The translations under genes were made by a program, and so were the position numbers. Below, one piece after another: positions 32,172 to 43,400 of a stretch of 64,000 nucleotides of DNA. Position 1 is the first letter of the stretch. Each line of letters starts with the position of its first letter. The notes under the pieces are model-generated. The model saw only the letters and a list, made by a program, of their open reading frames with translations. It made no database searches and was not told where the DNA came from. The stretch is from Neocallimastix lanati (nom. inval.) (lineage: Eukaryota; Neocallimastigomycota; Neocallimastigomycetes; Neocallimastigales; Neocallimastigaceae), in contig JACVTC010000065.1 in assembly GCA_016946835.1 (NCBI GenBank), positions 707,501 through 771,500 on the forward strand. The letters run 5' to 3'.

Positions 32172-32560
32172 TTTTATTTAGAAAGTAATGATATTGTTCT
32201 TTATTTTATTCATAGCATTTTCTTCATCAGTTATAGCTCTAATATTTTGAGTATCATTGGATTCCTTTATCATTCTAATTCTTCTTAATTTTGCTGATAG
32301 AAGATTTTCATTGGTTTCTCTAATTTTATTCTTGTATTTAACTCCAGAAGGTCTTTTTCTGTTAGGACAATTGAACTGTAAGTGTCCTGGTTGTTTACAT
32401 AAAAAACATAGACTTTTTTTCTTTTATCAGAAAAGTCTCTTTTGTTTTCAATAAAAAACTTTGATTATAGTTCTGGGCGTATCTTCCATATCTATCGTTC
32501 TTGATCCTAAATAAATCAACTTCCATAGGATCTTTAATTATTTTATTATTAAATCTATAT

Positions 32561-35500
32561 TCAGATATTCAATATACAATATACAATATGCAATTTATAA
32601 TAATTAATTTTAGTAATTAATTTTATTATATTTAACTAATTATTTAATATTAGAAATTTAATTAGGATTATAAATCTTTATTTTATTAATTATCTAATTA
32701 TTTTATTGAAAGATCCAATAATTATTATTTTATTATATTTTATATAGTTAATATATATATATTTATATATTAAGACTAAATTTATTAATTGATTATATTG
32801 TTATTATTTTTAAATTAATATAAAAAGGAATTGAAATTCCAAATGAATATAATCTTTTTAACAATAATAAATTAACCTAATAAATTATTAATCGTATTAA
32901 AACTTATTAAAACAATAAATAAAAAATCTAATAAAACATAAATTTTAATTAATTTATAAAACTTTGTGTGTAATAATTAATTTTAATTTTAATTAATTGC
33001 TATAAATAATAAAACATCTTAACTTGACCAGAATAACTCAAACTTATAAAATAAATCGACAAACAATTAAACCCACAAAATAAAATTATTGTTTTTTTAT
33101 ACTAATAGAACTTTCCTTTATTCCAAAAATCATTATTCACAAAATTATTAATAAATATTAATATCTTTCAAAGTAAATTTATGCATTATGCATCCATAAA
33201 AATCTGATAATTTTATTATTAATTAAATTACTAATAACTTATTTTAATTATTAATATATTAGTCTTTTTAACAATATTCAATATTATTATTTACAATAAC
33301 TTTAATAATATTAATATTAAAATTACATTATTATTCTATATTATTATTAAATATTTTATAATATTTTTATACTCATCAATATATTAATTTATTTTCCGTA
33401 AAAAATACAATAATCTGAATCTCATGATTAACGACTAAACCTATATTAGTAATACAACTTCAACAACTACACCCTAATAATTCACCATTTTCTGTAAAAC
33501 TTTATTACTATTTAATTAATTATAATTTTAAAATTACTATATTTTATGGTAAATATGAAAGTATTAATAGGTGTAAAATTTCGAAAGATGAATAAAGAGT
33601 ATTGTAATGATTTCTAATAGAAATAGATTACAAATAACAAAATGACACTTAAATCAAAAATAACTCAAAATAAAAATTCTCCTTTTTCAAAAAATAATCT
33701 TTATTAATTAAAAAAATAAATCTCTTATTGTTATTAACTATTTTATAGTCAATAACTAATACATCGATTTAAATGATAAAATTACATTTATTTATATTTT
33801 TTCATGATTATATTATAATATATTATTCCTATATAATTTACATATATTACTATTTATTTATAAACAAAATATTTATTAATAATTTTATTAAATAACAATT
33901 AACTAAAACTAAACAATAATTAATTCAATAAACTTTCAACTTATTTACAATAATAATTAAATTCAATAAGAACTCATTTATTATTTATTTATTATTTAAA
34001 TATTATTAATACTAATATTTATATATTTAAAATTCAAAACTATTTTTATAAACTGTTTAAACTAATTTTAACTATTTAAAACAATTCCGAAATTAATTTT
34101 AAAGTAATTTAAACTAATTAAACTAAATTTAATAAAATAACTAAATTAACTATCTTTAAATTATTTAAATTAAATTATCCAAAATTATTTACATATTAAT
34201 ATTTCCTTTTGAAATATTTACATAAATTTATAATTAATTTTCATAAACGTAAATAACAAATTTATATAATTTTATTACATTAATTAATTATTATATAATT
34301 AATTATTAAAGATTTTATTAAATATTTTCGAACATTTAAAGATACGAATACTTTAGTTAATAGTTCAGTCAATAGTTTTTAAAATATAATTTTTTAAATT
34401 ATTGTGCTGTCTATATTATAATTGTATTTTTCCACAAGCGTTAACATTCATTATAGTAAGTGATAAATTAAGAGAATCATATCTACCCATATTGGACAGT
34501 TATCGCAAATATTAATAGATGAAAAATTGAAATTCATTAGTATATGAATTGGAATTAAATTTCGTTTTATGACAATTTCATTTAAAATTTAAAATTTATT
34601 TTTATTATAAAAAAATAATATTATGAATATTTAATATATAGAAACAAAGGGCTTTGGACTATTTTAATAAAAAATAATTCAATTTAATTTAACCCATAAG
34701 AAATTAATAAAAATAAATTGAAAAAAAAATGATAACTTCACAAATAATGGAGATTTTCAGCTGAATTTTCAGCAGAAATTACACTCATTAGAAAGTTTTG
34801 CTCGAGATCTACAACTATAAATTTCAGCCCATTTTGGCTACAAGAATAAGAAATATATATAAAAAATAATTTGATTATTTAAGTAGCCCCGTAAATAATG
34901 AATTAATATTTTATATAGATAAAATTTTTAATTTGATCTGTATGTTATTAATCATTATAATTAAATTATACAGAATAATTAATAATAATTTTAAATATTT
35001 AAAATAATTTAGTTTTATATAAATTATTATAATATAATAATTATTAGTAATTAGTTAACTAAACAATTTCAAAAAGATTTTAAGGAATTCCTTAAAATTC
35101 TAATTCTTTCTAAATGACTTTTTAAATAGTCTTATATAATTTTATTATTAAAACTATATTCGAATATATAATTTATTAATTAGAGTAATAGTATTAATTC
35201 CTTCTATTAATCTTAATAAAATTTATTTCTAAAATATTAGAAGATTTTAATAAAAATTAATTTTTAATTTTTTAATTCTTAATTAATTATAATATATGAC
35301 ACATTTTAACTTGACCAATATAACTCAAATCAAACTAAAAACTTAATAGTGCCCTAAAAAAGTATTTTGTTCTTTTGTTAAATTTTAACTCGTTTATACA
35401 AAATCAAGGTAAATTTAAAAATTATAAGCAAAAGAATCAAGTTTTTCACAAATATTGTACTATTACAAAATTAGTGGATGCCTGTAAAAGAAACACCAAA

Positions 35501-35755
35501 ATAGATTACAATAACAACAATAAGAATTTATTTTATTAAATTTTTTATTAAAAATATTTTTTTCTTAATATTATAATAATACATTATAATACATTTATTA
35601 TCAATTTATAAAACTAAATGTAAAGTTTAATAGAAACTAAAATGTATCATATATATGTTAAAAAAAAAAAGTTAAAAATTTTTTTTTTTTTCTTTTAAAC
35701 ATAACTTATATTTTTTAAAAATCAAATAAAATATTAAAATAAACTATTTAAAACA
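32561..35755. other. AT-rich stretch with diverged repeat pair
   Basis: No gene. Two related segments (about 32995-33120 and 35290-35420) share AACTTGACCA-TATAACTCAAA-like sequence and may be parts of old LTRs about 2.3 kb apart. A less AT-rich block at 34740-34850 has GAATTTTCAGC and related repeats. No coding homology was seen between the two segments. Confidence 0.5.
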
Positions 35756-35848
35756 ATGGTTAACCAAAATAAACAAAACATGGAAAACAGATTTGACAAG
35801 AGCTTAGACAGAGCCGATAAGGCCGCAATTAACAAAGTTGTAGGCTGA
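35756..35848 (+). CDS. Short unidentified ORF, 30 codons
   Basis: ATG to TGA, encoding a polar peptide that starts MVNQNKQNMENRFDKSLDRA and ends AAINKVVG. Codon use (GCC, GAC, AAG, AGA) is much richer in G+C than the neighbourhood, and an AT-rich, TTAAAACA-type leader precedes the ATG, so it looks like the beginning of a real gene. It then stops abruptly. It is probably a 5' gene fragment or a first exon whose continuation is lost; no family recognised. Confidence 0.3.
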   Translation: MVNQNKQNMENRFDKSLDRADKAAINKVVG

Positions 35849-36511
35849 TTTAAGGGAATCTACATTTCGATGATCTTAAAATATTAATTTAAAAAAAATT
35901 CGATAAATAAAAAAACAATAATAAAACAAAGAAACAAATATTTAAAGAATTGACTATTTTTTTTTTCGTATTTTTTTTTTTATTTAAAATTTTATTTTTT
36001 ATTTATATATTTTTTTATTGATTAGTTATCTATTTTTTTTTAAATATAGAATTTATTACTCATTATAATTATATTGTAAGATTTTACTCTATATTTCTTG
36101 AATTATAATTTATTACATTTTATAGTAGTATAGTAACATTCGAATCTATATTTCTTTATTTATAAACCTTTACTTTTCGTAATCATTTTGTAAAATTCTC
36201 CTTTAGATTACATTAATGTTTTTGAAGATCCTATTTCTTCTTTTTTTTTATTTTTAATTACCAACTTTTAATCTATAATAAGATCATTGTATAAAAATAA
36301 TGACATCATTACCATTTCCGATTTAATTTTAGATTAAAAATATGATAATTGCTCACTCGTTTTATAATAGGTCCTCTGTATGATGCTTATACAATATGAA
36401 AGTATTCTTAATAATGAAAATATTTGGCCCTTTATCAACTTTCCTTTAATATTTTATATTTTAAGTTCTTAATGAATGATATTACATCATCTCAATTTGT
36501 GTGAATACATT

Positions 36512-36646
36512 TTATATATCGAGTTTTACATCACTTTCAGTTATAGTCCGCTTTGAAGATAAACCCTTACTTTTGTATATTTCCTTAGACAATTTTTCGA
36601 TATCCTTTAATTCTTTCTTTAGTTCTCTGAAATGAATGTCACTCAT
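36512..36646 (-). pseudogene. Element D gag 5' fragment
   Basis: Forty-four codons, about two-thirds of the first 20 residues matching Gag of A (FKELKKELKDIEKISKE in A). It ends at TAA and similarity is lost after about 25 residues. Its ATG supports the downstream start chosen for Gag A. Confidence 0.7.
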
Positions 36647-36829
36647 TTTTACCAGAATTTTTAGTATTTAACTAATTTGAATTTAATTTATTTATTAATT
36701 AATATTTTATTTTAAGTAGTTTGATTAAAGAAAAATAACAAAACTACCAAGTATTTGTAAAAAAAATTATATATATATATTAAATATATTAATTGTAAAT
36801 AGTATAATTTATTTTTTTTTTTTTTTTTT

Positions 36830-37030
36830 TATTTCAAACACTCTGTTTAACAGATAAAAAAATAATATTGTTATAATATTAATTAATCCTTTATTCCAAA
36901 CACTCTGTTTGACGAATAAATAAAAATTTTTGTAATATTAATGAATCTTTTATTTCAAACACTCTGACGAATAAATAAAATTATTGTTAATAATATTAAT
37001 ATTTACTTTATTTCAAACACTTTGTTCAAG
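36830..37030 (-). repeat. Leader repeats upstream of gag (D)
   Basis: Four imperfect units of about 55-60 bp, each with TTTATT(T/C)CAAACACTCTG and most followed by ACGAATAAATAAAA-type sequence. They lie 180-380 bp upstream of the gag start, about where A carries unrelated leader repeats. Confidence 0.7.
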
Positions 37031-37961
37031 AAAAAAAATTATTATATATTTTTTTTTATTGAGTAAATAATATAAGTACTATACCCGGAGAATCAATAAT
37101 TATTTCATATGCATATATTATAAATTTAAATCGTTTTTCAAACCCCCAAGTGAAGTTACTGCGTCGTTCGACCTCGTTCTAAAGACCGTCAGTTAGATAC
37201 TCTTGATATATCGTAATCTTATCTTTAAAACCTCTACTACCCCGCTTCAATGCAACCTCACTCTGTTTTACTTTGCGAATTTAAAATTATTTTTATATCT
37301 TTATAACCTCTACTACGTATATCGTTATCTAGATACTATATGCAAGTATATAATTACGCCGGATACCTAAAAAAAAATTTTGTTGGAATAAATATTTACT
37401 CAAAGAAAAATATTTTAATGCGTATATAAAAAAATTTTTTTTTTTTTATAATTTATAATTAATAACAATTTTAATATATACTAATAACTTAAAAATTAAA
37501 TATTTTAAAATTAATTATTATAATTAAATAGCATTTCCAGCTACTTTCCAATAGTATTGTTAGGATTAGTAAAAATCGTTTACGTTTTACACAGCTTACC
37601 TATTACGGTGTCATGGATAAAACGCACAGAGTACAATTCTCAAACGAATATTGTAGCACATTGCCTTACAATATAAAAATTGTTAAGGATATCCTTACGT
37701 CGATAATTTTTACTCCTACAATCCCAACAATAGTACTGCTTCTGAAGTGTACTAATTCAATTTAAAATAAAATAACTTAATCAAAAGTTATTTAATTAAA
37801 GCTTCATTAATAAAATTTTAAAAAAATTTATCTATCACTTTAACTTTATAAAAGGGTTTTAGGAAAAAAAAATGTTTTATAAGAACTATTTCATAAAAAA
37901 TTTTTAAATTAATAACTAATATTTTAAATAATTATCTAATGTAATATTAAAATTTTGTTTT

Positions 37962-37979
37962 TCCCCGATATCTCCACCA
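37962..37979 (-). promoter_or_regulatory. Element D primer-binding site
   Basis: The 18 bases are identical to the primer-binding site of A and lie 7 nt from the LTR end at 37987. Conservation while the LTRs diverged supports use of the same tRNA primer. Confidence 0.75.
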
Positions 37980-39108
37980 AAACTTATGTTATGGTTCATT
38001 GAGAAAAACAAAAATTTTATACACAAAAGATAAAGATTTAAAATATTTATTTACACAATAACAATTTTATAATTTATTTACTTATTTAATTTTTAAAGTA
38101 ATTACATTATTTATTCAATTAATTAAACTAATTAAATTTTATTAGCTAAATTATTATTATTCCTAATATTAATACTAATACTATTACTTATATTATTACT
38201 AATATTATTACTATTTTTATTTTATTATTATTATTATTTTTATTATTATTAATTTTTTTTTATTATTATTATTAATTTTTTATTATTATTATTATTTTTT
38301 TATTATTTTGTGTTATCTTTTTTTTTTTTTTTTTTAGAAGCAGTTATTTTCTTCAGATATTTATATTCGATTTCATTTTTAAAGTTTAATATCTTGGAAA
38401 TGAAAAAGAATTTAGATATTTAATTAAAAGAATTATTAATTCATTCTTAATTAAATGTTAAATAAAATTATTAACAATATGTTTAATATAAATTCCATAA
38501 AGGAATAAAAAAAATTATTATTTAAAAAGATATTATAAAGATTTTAATTAAATAATATCTGGAGTAAATAATTAAAAAGTTTTTAATAAAATTTTTAATT
38601 AAAAGTTTACAAAAATATTAATTGAATTTTACAAAAGATAATAAATTATTTAATGATAATTTATTTTAAGTTTAATAAAAATTAATATTAATTTATAATG
38701 TTATTGAAAGTTAATAATAATTAATTTGATAAAAATATAATAAAAATATAAAAATAATTTTAATATAGATTCAATAAAGAATTTGTTAATATAAATTTTG
38801 AAGAGTTTATATGTATTTTAATATTAATTTAATTAAGATTCAGTAATGATTTTATAAAAAATATTTTTATAAAGATTTTAATTAATATTATAATAATTTT
38901 AATTAATTTATAATATTATATAATAAAATTTTTAATTTAATTCAGGGAAGAATATAAGAAAGTTCCATTAGTAAAGAATATAAACTTAATTATGGTTAGG
39001 TTTGTCAAAGTTTTTAGATAATTTGGTCTTAACGATTAGGTCAAGATGCCAAATTATAGTAATTGATTAATAATTTAATTTTACTCTTATTTAAAACATA
39101 TTGTTATT

Positions 39109-39435
39109 AGTAAATTTTATAATCAAGTTTTTATTTAAAATATAAATTTTATTTAATCTTGATAATATTTTATTACATTATTATTTTATATAATTATTAC
39201 TCTAATTTAAATTACAATAATCCTACAAAGGATTAATCAAAAGATTTAAACATGTATTTATATAAAATAATTAATTATTAAAATATTAATTATTAATATG
39301 AATATGTAATAGTATTAATATAAGTTTGATATTGATAATATAAAGTAAGATAATAATATAAATATTTAATATAAATAAAATATAAGAATCTAATATAGCT
39401 AAATATTATATTTTAGTTATAAAATATAATATGTA
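39109..39435 (+). repeat. Dispersed repeat b, copy 2
   Basis: A direct copy of 15041-15360 with few differences. It is followed within about 450 bp by the inverted copy of repeat 13598-14105, whereas in the first locus the two lie about 900 bp apart in another arrangement. Confidence 0.8.
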
Positions 39436-39871
39436 AAAATTAATTTAATATGACAATCACGTGTTTACATTATTTAATATATATTAATTTCAATATGTAA
39501 ATAATATTTAGTCAATTAGTTGGCCTAGACTATTTCATAAATATTTTAATAATAATTATTATATTATTAATTATTAATATTGAAATTCAAATAACTGAAT
39601 TATTGAAATTGAAATTGAAATTCAGTTATTATCTTAACAAAGTTTGTTAAAATTAAGATATAAAATAGTTTTATGATTAATAACGTTACTAGGTTAATAT
39701 GTTGAATTATATATTAATAATCCAACAATAATTAATTAATAATAATATAAATATAATATAAGATAAATAGTTAAGTTATTTAAACACTTAATATCTAAGA
39801 ATATTTTAAATAATAATTTCTTTGAAGGATTTATGAAAATATTTATTTATTGAATTATTAGTATATAATTA

Positions 39872-40378
39872 TTGTAAATACAATAACCTTACAAAGAACA
39901 TAAAAGATAGATTTTTACATCCTTCTTTTATACTTTGTAAGTTACATAATAATAGTATTTAATTATAAAATATTAATAATATAGTAATATGAATATTAAT
40001 AAAATATTAAGATAATAACAATATCGATATGTTTAAAATATTTAATATAACTAAATAAATTTAATTTATAATTATATAATTAATTTGAATAATTAAAAAT
40101 AGTAGTTAATATATATGATGTAAACATATATATAAACATAATATAAATAAATACATGTGACGTCATATGTAGATAATTGAAATTATTAATATAAATCTTA
40201 TTTACTAATATTCTCAGAATTATTAGGCCTAAGATAATTCTTTCAATATTAAATAAGAATTTATATTAATTATTAATTATTTAATTATATATATTATTTA
40301 TAATTAAATAAATAATATTTTTTAACTTTTGAAATGTAAATAACTGAAATTAAGATTTCAATTCAGTTATAATTTCAA
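39872..40378 (-). repeat. LTR-like dispersed repeat, copy 2
   Basis: An inverted copy of 13598-14105, including the TATA region (minus-strand TATAAAAG near 39930) and half of the palindrome. It is followed at 40421-40430 by TTCTTTACTA, which resembles the outer LTR end of A. Confidence 0.75.
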
Positions 40379-40435
40379 CAAAGTTATGTCTAAACATAAC
40401 AAAATAAGTAATTTATAGTCATTCTTTACTAAAAA

Positions 40436-41259
40436 TGGTACAAGATCTGAAGATTTTATTAATAAAATAATATATTCTAATAATAAGGAAAAATTTAAAA
40501 TAATAATTCTCTAATTCTAAACCTAAATTAATTAATAAACTATTCTAATTTTAGTCTAAACTATCCTAATCTAAAAGAATCTAAACTAAGTTAAAATAAC
40601 TTAAACTAATATCTTAATCTAAACTATTCTAATCTAAACTAAACAATTTCTCTAAATCTATTACTATTTCTATAAAATGTTTAATACAATTAATCTATTA
40701 CTAAACTAATTTTATACTATACTTATCTTAATATTATACACTAAACACAAAAAAACTATTAATTAAACACTTTTAAAACATTATATTTAGAAAAAAAACT
40801 ATTTAATAAATTTTAATTTATTTTAAACTATTTAATTTATTATTTAACTTTTAGAAAATATTAAAAAAATAATATAATAATAAAGTCGTAAGAAAAAAAG
40901 GGAGAGAACAAAAGTATTGTGTTACTTTGTTCTTTTTTATACTAATAAAATATTTATTTGATTGGATTAAAAATAAAAATAAAAAAAATTAATAATAAAA
41001 ATTTAATAATAAAAATATAATAAACTTAAATTTTCTAAATTATTAAAATATTATATAAAAATTTTACAATATTAAATAATATAATTAATACATGATTTTT
41101 TAATACATCTAATTATTTTTATTTAACTTTATAATATTCTATAACTAATATTTTAATATTCAAATTTTTTATTATTTATTTATAATTGTTAATGATATTT
41201 TTTACTTTAATATTTTCTTTAAATAGTTTAATTTTTCTTTATTTAATTGTACCGTAACA
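40436..41259 (-). mobile_element. Solo LTR related to element C
   Basis: 824 bp from TGGTAC to GTAACA, flanked by AAAA on both sides. It shares the start and the segment AAAGTATTG-GTTACTTTGTTCTTTTT with the LTR of C and lies in the same orientation, but is clearly diverged. Confidence 0.75.
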
Positions 41260-41263
41260 AAAA

Positions 41264-42715
41264 TGGTATGGTTCATATAATTTTAGGAATATAATAATAA
41301 TTAGCACAAATAATAAAATTACAATAAAAAAAAAATAATTTGTTTTAAAATCAATATTTATTTATTTAAATTTATAAAAGAAAAATAATAATATAATTAT
41401 TTATTTAATAAAAAGAAAGTTATTGATTATATTTTATTTCACTAAAAATTACATGTATTTATATTTTTTTATCAAATTAAAATTTGTAAAGCCTAACTAT
41501 TTTTTTAATAAACTAATTACTAATTATTTTAATAAATAAAACATTTAAATTGAAATTGAATTATTATTTTAGTTAATAATATTATTGTTATAAATAGTAG
41601 TTATATATTATTGAATTATTAATTATTTAATAATAGTTTAATATTAATATATATAAAATAAAAATAAAGAGATTATACAGAATATTTTAATTGTGGTTTA
41701 GTTAAATTTAGTAATTAAAAATAAATTTAAATTGATAACGAAAATTTTAATAACTAATTTAATAGATTTGATTATTTTCAATATAACATATTACAAAAGA
41801 AATATAATATTAATATATTAAGTGGGCAAGGACAATATTCTTGGCTAAAGATTTTTAATACATTATAATGGAATCGGATCGATAATTCAAAAAGGAATTA
41901 TATGTTAATTGGTGATTTATTAACTTAAGATTTCTATTTAGTAATATTTGAAGAATATTGGAAAGTTCCAATTATATAGAATAGAATAATCTATAAGGTT
42001 AGAATAATTTATATTATTCTAGCACAATTAGTATTATTTGTTCATTCTGTATTAAAATGATACAGAATATTTAAAATATTCCATATCTAGTTATTTATTT
42101 ATTTGGTCGTTTCTCTAGGGAATTATGACACGATAATATATTCTAATAAATATAAGAAAATAATTTATAATAATAATGTTTTATAATAATATTTTATTCT
42201 TTATTTATTTTTATAATTTTATTTTTACATACATAAATATTCATTATTACATTCTCTTAATTTTATATAATTGTTAAAATAATTATTTAATATTATATTT
42301 TTATTAAACATATCTCTTTAACTATTAATTTCCTAATAACTTTATTTAAAAATACAATTTCATCATTAAATATATTTAACTATTAATATTTAAAATATAT
42401 TTCCTAAATAAAATATAATTATCAATATTTATAATATAATTCCTAAAACTATATAATTTCTCAAAATAATATTTAAAATATAAAATAAAACTTATTAATA
42501 ATAATGATGAATTAATTTATTATCATAATAATAGAATCATTAATAATATAATTTATCTATTTTAATTATGATAAAAGAATTAACCATGCTTTTAAAAATA
42601 ATTATTTGAATAACTATATATAAATTATTTTAATTATTATAACCAATAATATTTATACAATATTTCTAACCTAAATTTCCTACCTAAATCTTATTTTTAT
42701 AGTGGTACCGTATCA
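41264..42715 (-). mobile_element. Composite LTR-derived segment
   Basis: It begins TGGTATGGTTCAT, resembling the outer end of the A LTR (with a shared TTTGTAAAGCCT block near 41486), and ends ACCGTATCA. A second C-like start (ACACGATAATATATTCTAATA) occurs near 42127, so it may be two old solo LTRs joined. AAAA precedes it and AAAAA follows it. Confidence 0.55.
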
Positions 42716-42720
42716 AAAAA

Positions 42721-43400
42721 TGACAAATGTTGGTTATTATCTTAATTTAGAATTTACTTCTAAAAGTGATAATAATGTGCCAATTAAAAAGGTAGTTATT
42801 AACACAAAAATGTTAATTAAAACACTAAAGTTTAAACTAAGAAAAGAATATTTTTTTTTTTTTTTTTTTATAATAAAACTTTATTTATCAATATAAAATT
42901 GTACTTTTTATTATTTTGAATATTTATATTCTTAATAAAAAGTATTTAAAATAAATGAGAATAAAAGAAAATAATTTATTAAAACTTAAATTTTAAATTT
43001 TTAATTCTTGAATTCTGATTTTTTTATTTTTAAAGAAATATTTACATGTTTTTATATTTTTCTTTTAAGTTTAAATTATTTAAAATAAAACTATATAATT
43101 ATTTTAAGTAAACACTTTTAAGATAAAATAAACAATTTTGTTATTATTAATAAGTTTCTTTTTAATTAATATTAATATCAATTTAAACTGAGATTTAATT
43201 TAAAATCGTTAAAGTAAAATAAAAGAATAATTTAATATAAAATACATTGTTCTTTAAATTAAAATAATATTTATTTAATAATTTTAAATCTTTTAATTTA
43301 TTTTTATTAAAATATTATTTTATAATTATCAATAACTAATGAAGAGGGTTATTATTCCATTTTATTGATTTTTCTTAATTTATAATTTGGTTATTTATCA
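42721..43400 (-). repeat. Element B 3' LTR
   Basis: 680 bp, plus strand TGACAAATG ... TTTATCA, about 99% identical by eye to 49035-49712. The pol stop codon (43393-43391) lies inside its first ten bases. Confidence 0.93.

Larger units (their letters stand above)
29170..32560 (-). mobile_element. Decayed chromovirus (Ty3-type) element
   Basis: On the minus strand: the end of Gag with a CCHC knuckle (about 32409-32365), protease (32171-31896), RT (about 31870-31220), RNase H (30984-30424), integrase (about 30340-29560) and a chromodomain-like tail (29397-29170). Frameshifts and stops separate the blocks, and the gag N-terminus and LTRs are missing or unrecognisable. It is clearly a different lineage from A, B, C and E, with its own RT sequence and the chromodomain tail. 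Confidence 0.88.
36512..39051 (-). mobile_element. Truncated Ty3-type element D (5' part only)
   Basis: On the minus strand: a probable 5' LTR (39051-37987, right edge uncertain), a primer-binding site identical to that of A at the same 7-nt spacing (37979-37962), a 1.3-kb leader and the first 44 codons of a gag (36646-36512) starting MSDIHFRELKKELKDIEK, clearly related to Gag of A. The rest of gag and all of pol are missing. The LTR sequence differs from A, so D is a separate relative. Confidence 0.75.

Noticed and set aside
37100-37370. Possible RNA gene in the less AT-rich block of the D leader
   Set aside because: No cloverleaf, box or terminator pattern could be found; it is explained as retroelement leader.
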